DNA from: G038396625 sp038396625
Lineage (GTDB): Bacteria; Bacillota; Clostridia; Peptostreptococcales; Thermotaleaceae
Assembly (NCBI GenBank): GCA_038396625.1
Contig: CP121688.1
Coordinates: forward strand, 3,286,001-3,350,000
DNA length: 64,000 nt
Reading direction: 5' to 3'
Both the position numbers and the translations under genes were made by a program. The notes under the pieces are model-generated. The model saw nothing but the letters and a program-made list of their open reading frames with translations. It made no database searches and had not been told where the DNA came from. Shown here one piece after another: positions 61,113-64,000 of this stretch (position 1 is the stretch's first letter; each line of letters begins with the position of its first letter).

Positions 61113-61997
61113 TTAGTTTTTAAGCTTTGGATCTAAAGCATCCCTTAATCCGTCTCCTAATAAATTTAAAGATAAAATTGTTATCATTATAAATAGTCCT
61201 GGAAAAATTGTCATATAAGGATAATCTCTTATATAAGCTCTTCCACTTGACAGCATCGCACCCCATTCTGGTATAGGTGGCTGAATCCCTAATCCAATAA
61301 AGCTTAATCCTGCTGCTGTTAATATGGCACTGGCTACTCCAATCGTTGCCTGAACAATAATAGGCGCCAAACTATTCGGTATGATATGCTTAAATATAAT
61401 TCTTACGTCACTTGATCCTGCAGCTTTTGCAGCTTCTATAAATTCCTGTTTACTGATAGAAAGTACAGATGCCCTAACAATCCTGGCATATCTAGGGATG
61501 GATGAAATTCCAACCGCAATCATTAAATTTCCTAAACCAGGTCCTAATGCTGCCGCTATCGCAATCGAAAGCAAAAGTGATGGGATTGCCAAAAATATAT
61601 CCATCGCTCGCATAACAGCATTATCTATGATCCCACCATAAAATCCTGATACTGCTCCAAGTATTCCCCCTACAACTACTGCTATGCCTACGGCGATAAA
61701 GCCAACTTGCAGTGAAATCCTTGCTCCATAAATGATACGACTAAAGATATCCCTTCCAAACTCATCCGTACCAAATATGTGGTTTTTGCTAGGAGTTTGA
61801 AAAGTACTTCTTAAATCTTGTTTATCATATTCATACGGTGCAATCACATTTGCCAATAGCGCTGCAATTAATAATATAACAAGTATGATTAGACCAGCCA
61901 TAGCTAACTTACTTCGTCTTAACCGCTTCCACACTTCAAACCATTGACTTTTCTTTTTATATGTTTTGGGTTTTGTTTCATAAGCTGTAGATTCCAT
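61113..61997 (-). CDS. Oligopeptide/dipeptide ABC transporter permease (OppC/DppC)
   Basis: The 294-residue permease has six membrane helices and the inner-membrane EAA motif EAAKAAGSSDVRIIFKHIIP near residue 190. The N-terminal cytoplasmic stretch WKRLRRSKLAMAGLIIL and IFGTDEFGRDIFSRIIYG are typical of OppC. The ATG at 61997 is about twelve bases from GAGAGGAG; an upstream TTG start is less likely. Confidence 0.93.
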   Translation of the reverse strand: MESTAYETKPKTYKKKSQWFEVWKRLRRSKLAMAGLIILVILLIAALLANVIAPYEYDKQDLRSTFQTPSKNHIFGTDEFGRDIFSRIIYGARISLQVGFIAVGIAVVVGGILGAVSGFYGGIIDNAVMRAMDIFLAIPSLLLSIAIAAALGPGLGNLMIAVGISSIPRYARIVRASVLSISKQEFIEAAKAAGSSDVRIIFKHIIPNSLAPIIVQATIGVASAILTAAGLSFIGLGIQPPIPEWGAMLSSGRAYIRDYPYMTIFPGLFIMITILSLNLLGDGLRDALDPKLKN

Positions 61998-62051
61998 ATT
62001 ACAAATCGACTCCTCTCTGAAGATCAAACTTGTGCTATTATTTGATTTTTC

Positions 62052-62975
62052 CTATGCTTTTCCTATTCTAGGATCAACATACGCATATAATAAATCTACT
62101 ATTAGATTTACAACACTAAAACAGACTGCGATAAAAAGAACAGCTCCCTGTACAACTGGAAAATCTCTCATTTTAATAGATTCTACCATTAATCTTCCTA
62201 GGCCAGGTATAGAAAATATAGATTCGGTTATTATTGCACCCCCTAGTAAATATCCAAATTGCAATCCTACAATTGTAATAATTGGTATAAGCGCATTATT
62301 AAAAGCATGTTTAAAGATTACAATATATTCTTTTTGTCCCTTTGCTCTTGCAGTTCTTATATAATCTTGCCGAATTACCTCTAGCATACTCGATCGCGTC
62401 ATTCGAGTAATTACAGCTATACTTTGGGCGCCTAGTGCGATTGCGGGCATAATCATATATTCTATTCCATCATAGCCTGAAGCTGGTAGCCATCCCAATT
62501 GAACTGAAAATAACAGAATCATTAATAGCCCCACCCAAAACATTGGCATGGATATACCTAGCAATGCAATTACAGTAATAATGGAATCCACCACTGAATA
62601 TTGTTTGACTGCTGATATAACGCCAAAAACATTTCCTAGTATAATCGCTAGTATAATTGAGGTGGCCGCTAGTTTAACAGTATTGGGGAAAACTGTAAAT
62701 ATTTCCGTCAAAACAGGCCTTTTCGTAATGTATGACATGCCCATATCTTGGTTGAAAACAATTTTTTTAACATAGTTTACATATTGTACAACAAAGGATT
62801 CGTTCAATCCCATTTCTTCTCGCAATTCTTCGACTGCTTTTTGATCTGCTTGTTCTCCTAGAATAATTTTAGCTGGATCCCCAGGCGTCATGTAAAGCAG
62901 TGAAAAAACAATAAAAGATACGCCTATCAAGACAGGAATCAAATATAATAATCTTCTAACAATATATTTAAACAT
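62052..62975 (-). CDS. Oligopeptide/dipeptide ABC transporter permease (OppB/DppB)
   Basis: The 307-residue permease begins MFKYIVRRLLYLIPVLIGVS, a hallmark of OppB, and has YIRTARAKGQKEYIVIFKHA as its EAA-type loop. It forms the heterodimeric channel with OppC. The ATG at 62975 follows GGGGGG; nine upstream in-frame codons were excluded for that reason. Confidence 0.94.
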   Translation of the reverse strand: MFKYIVRRLLYLIPVLIGVSFIVFSLLYMTPGDPAKIILGEQADQKAVEELREEMGLNESFVVQYVNYVKKIVFNQDMGMSYITKRPVLTEIFTVFPNTVKLAATSIILAIILGNVFGVISAVKQYSVVDSIITVIALLGISMPMFWVGLLMILLFSVQLGWLPASGYDGIEYMIMPAIALGAQSIAVITRMTRSSMLEVIRQDYIRTARAKGQKEYIVIFKHAFNNALIPIITIVGLQFGYLLGGAIITESIFSIPGLGRLMVESIKMRDFPVVQGAVLFIAVCFSVVNLIVDLLYAYVDPRIGKA

Positions 62976-63047
62976 TCTTATCCCCCCTGGTAGATACATC
63001 ATTACCTTATGTATCTATTTTTTTGTTGAGTTGGAAAACGTTTTTTT

Positions 63048-64000
63048 CTATTTTAAATATTCTTTATAAGCCACTGCTCCCCAAAAATGTTTAGGCATTT
63101 GAATATATTTTTCTGCCTCTGCCCTTTTTAGCATTGTCATGGCTTCTTTTTGCGCATTTTCTAATACTTTTGACTCGTCAATATATGCTATTTGATTGTC
63201 CTCCATTAACACTTTTCCACTCACAATTACAGTGTCCACATCATGACCACTTGCTTGATAAACCATCCTTACAGGCTCCTGCCAAACTGGATATAAATGT
63301 GGCTTTTGCATATTAACACATATTACATCAGCTTTTTTTCCAACTTCTATAGACCCAATGATCGTATCTAGACCGATTGCTTTTGCTGCATCGATTGTTA
63401 CCATCTCTAAAGCTTTTCCAGCTGTAATTAATGATGGATTATGAAAATAACTTCTATGAAGAAGCATTCCTATCCGTATTTTTTCAAGCAAATCATATGT
63501 ACGATTTGGTGCACTTGCATCTGTACAAAAAGTAACATTTGCTCCTGCCTCCAACAATTCGACAACCGGACATCGTGCATGAATATAAGCTGTAGTATAG
63601 GGGCCACTGCAAACATTTGTACCTGTATCAGCTATAATCTTTATCTCTTCTTCACTAATTCCTGTCACGTGTGCAGTAAAAACTTTAGGCCCTAAAATAT
63701 CTAAATGCTCATATGCAAATTTAATGTCCCCTCCAAATGAATGACTGTGAATGGGTGTGCCAAATTCTTCTGCGACATCTCTCATAGCTTTTGATTGTGC
63801 TTTCAACTGATCTATTGTCAATTCTTTAAGGTTTCCAATTGCTGATGGTGTCGGATAACAAAATGTTAATCCATCGTTGGTATTATTGAATTTTTTTACA
63901 GCATTATAAGTAGCTGTAAAAGAGTCTTCAAATGACTTTATTTTTTGATCTCGTATTTTAAATCCATCCCAATCTCTAAAAGTTTTTGGAAATGGTGGAT
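63048..64000 (-). CDS. Amidohydrolase-superfamily enzyme, 5' end outside the window
   Basis: The frame is open to the window end, so the N-terminal HxH metal motif is not visible. About 317 residues are present. Visible metal-site candidates are IHSHSFGG (His), FTAHVTG (His) and CTDASAPN (Asp). The C-terminal composite-barrel part (IGSIEVGKKADVICVNMQ and VDTVIVSGKVLMEDNQ) is typical of cytosine deaminase/SAH deaminase-like amidohydrolases. It is upstream of and probably co-transcribed with the Opp genes, so it may hydrolyse or deaminate the imported compound. The substrate is unknown. Confidence 0.88.
   Translation of the reverse strand, partial: PPFPKTFRDWDGFKIRDQKIKSFEDSFTATYNAVKKFNNTNDGLTFCYPTPSAIGNLKELTIDQLKAQSKAMRDVAEEFGTPIHSHSFGGDIKFAYEHLDILGPKVFTAHVTGISEEEIKIIADTGTNVCSGPYTTAYIHARCPVVELLEAGANVTFCTDASAPNRTYDLLEKIRIGMLLHRSYFHNPSLITAGKALEMVTIDAAKAIGLDTIIGSIEVGKKADVICVNMQKPHLYPVWQEPVRMVYQASGHDVDTVIVSGKVLMEDNQIAYIDESKVLENAQKEAMTMLKRAEAEKYIQMPKHFWGAVAYKEYLK

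Overview
The window comes from a low-GC, anaerobic, spore-forming member of the Clostridia. The AT-rich intergenic DNA, strong AGGAGG ribosome binding sites, short intrinsic terminators, a spore transglutaminase gene, a Tat-exported [NiFe] hydrogenase, SLH-anchored surface protein, TRAP and Opp uptake systems and Firmicutes-type riboswitches (c-di-AMP and ykkC families) all point that way. No rRNA or tRNA gene and no CRISPR array was seen. The species cannot be named from the sequence alone.

Layout. 1-1500: the 3' part of an IS110-family insertion sequence, with three hairpins downstream of its transposase. 2100-9500: a mixed region with a small membrane protein, an agmatinase-family enzyme, a YdcZ-type transporter, a decayed histidine kinase abutting a carbonic anhydrase-like remnant, an octopine dehydrogenase-family enzyme, an orphan amino-acid binding lipoprotein and an ABC-F protein with an attenuator-like leader. 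9505-18846: one compact minus-strand operon, transcribed hyaA-hyaB-protease-hypA-hypB-tatA-tatC-hypF-hypC-hypD-hypE. It supplies both hydrogenase subunits, all of the Ni-Fe(CN)2CO cofactor machinery and a private Tat translocase. 18900-21600: Fur-like palindromes, a DUF3793 gene and a flavodoxin, then a 390-bp array of nine evenly spaced hairpins, then a ykkC-family riboswitch controlling a NUDIX hydrolase. 21966-34240: surface and envelope functions, namely a 1767-residue SLH/Big_2/GLUG protein, a divergent XRE regulator, a nitroreductase-like protein, a TPR-S41 protease and a GH18 glycosidase. 34585-42974: a catabolic operon (TRAP transporter, two-subunit aconitase X, LarA-type nickel racemase, D-2-hydroxyacid dehydrogenase) with a GntR regulator and three matching operator palindromes. 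43200-45900: a Staygreen homologue and a damaged methylamine/betaine locus (chimeric BCCT remnant and a corrinoid protein interrupted by an amber codon). 46021-51440: glutamate dehydrogenase, a threonine synthase-like enzyme with RidA, a c-di-AMP riboswitch with a KtrA-type protein, and a cold-shock protein. 51486-54910: a spore coat cluster with transglutaminase. 54943-64000: an amino acid permease, a truncated AI-2E family protein and an Opp/Dpp transporter operon headed by an amidohydrolase cut by the window edge.

The strongest candidate for something undescribed is the nine-hairpin array at 20411-20800. Its arms vary while base pairing and a G-R-N-C-R-A-A-like loop are largely kept. The TRAP-AcnX-LarA-dehydrogenase operon is the best candidate for an uncharacterised metabolic pathway.
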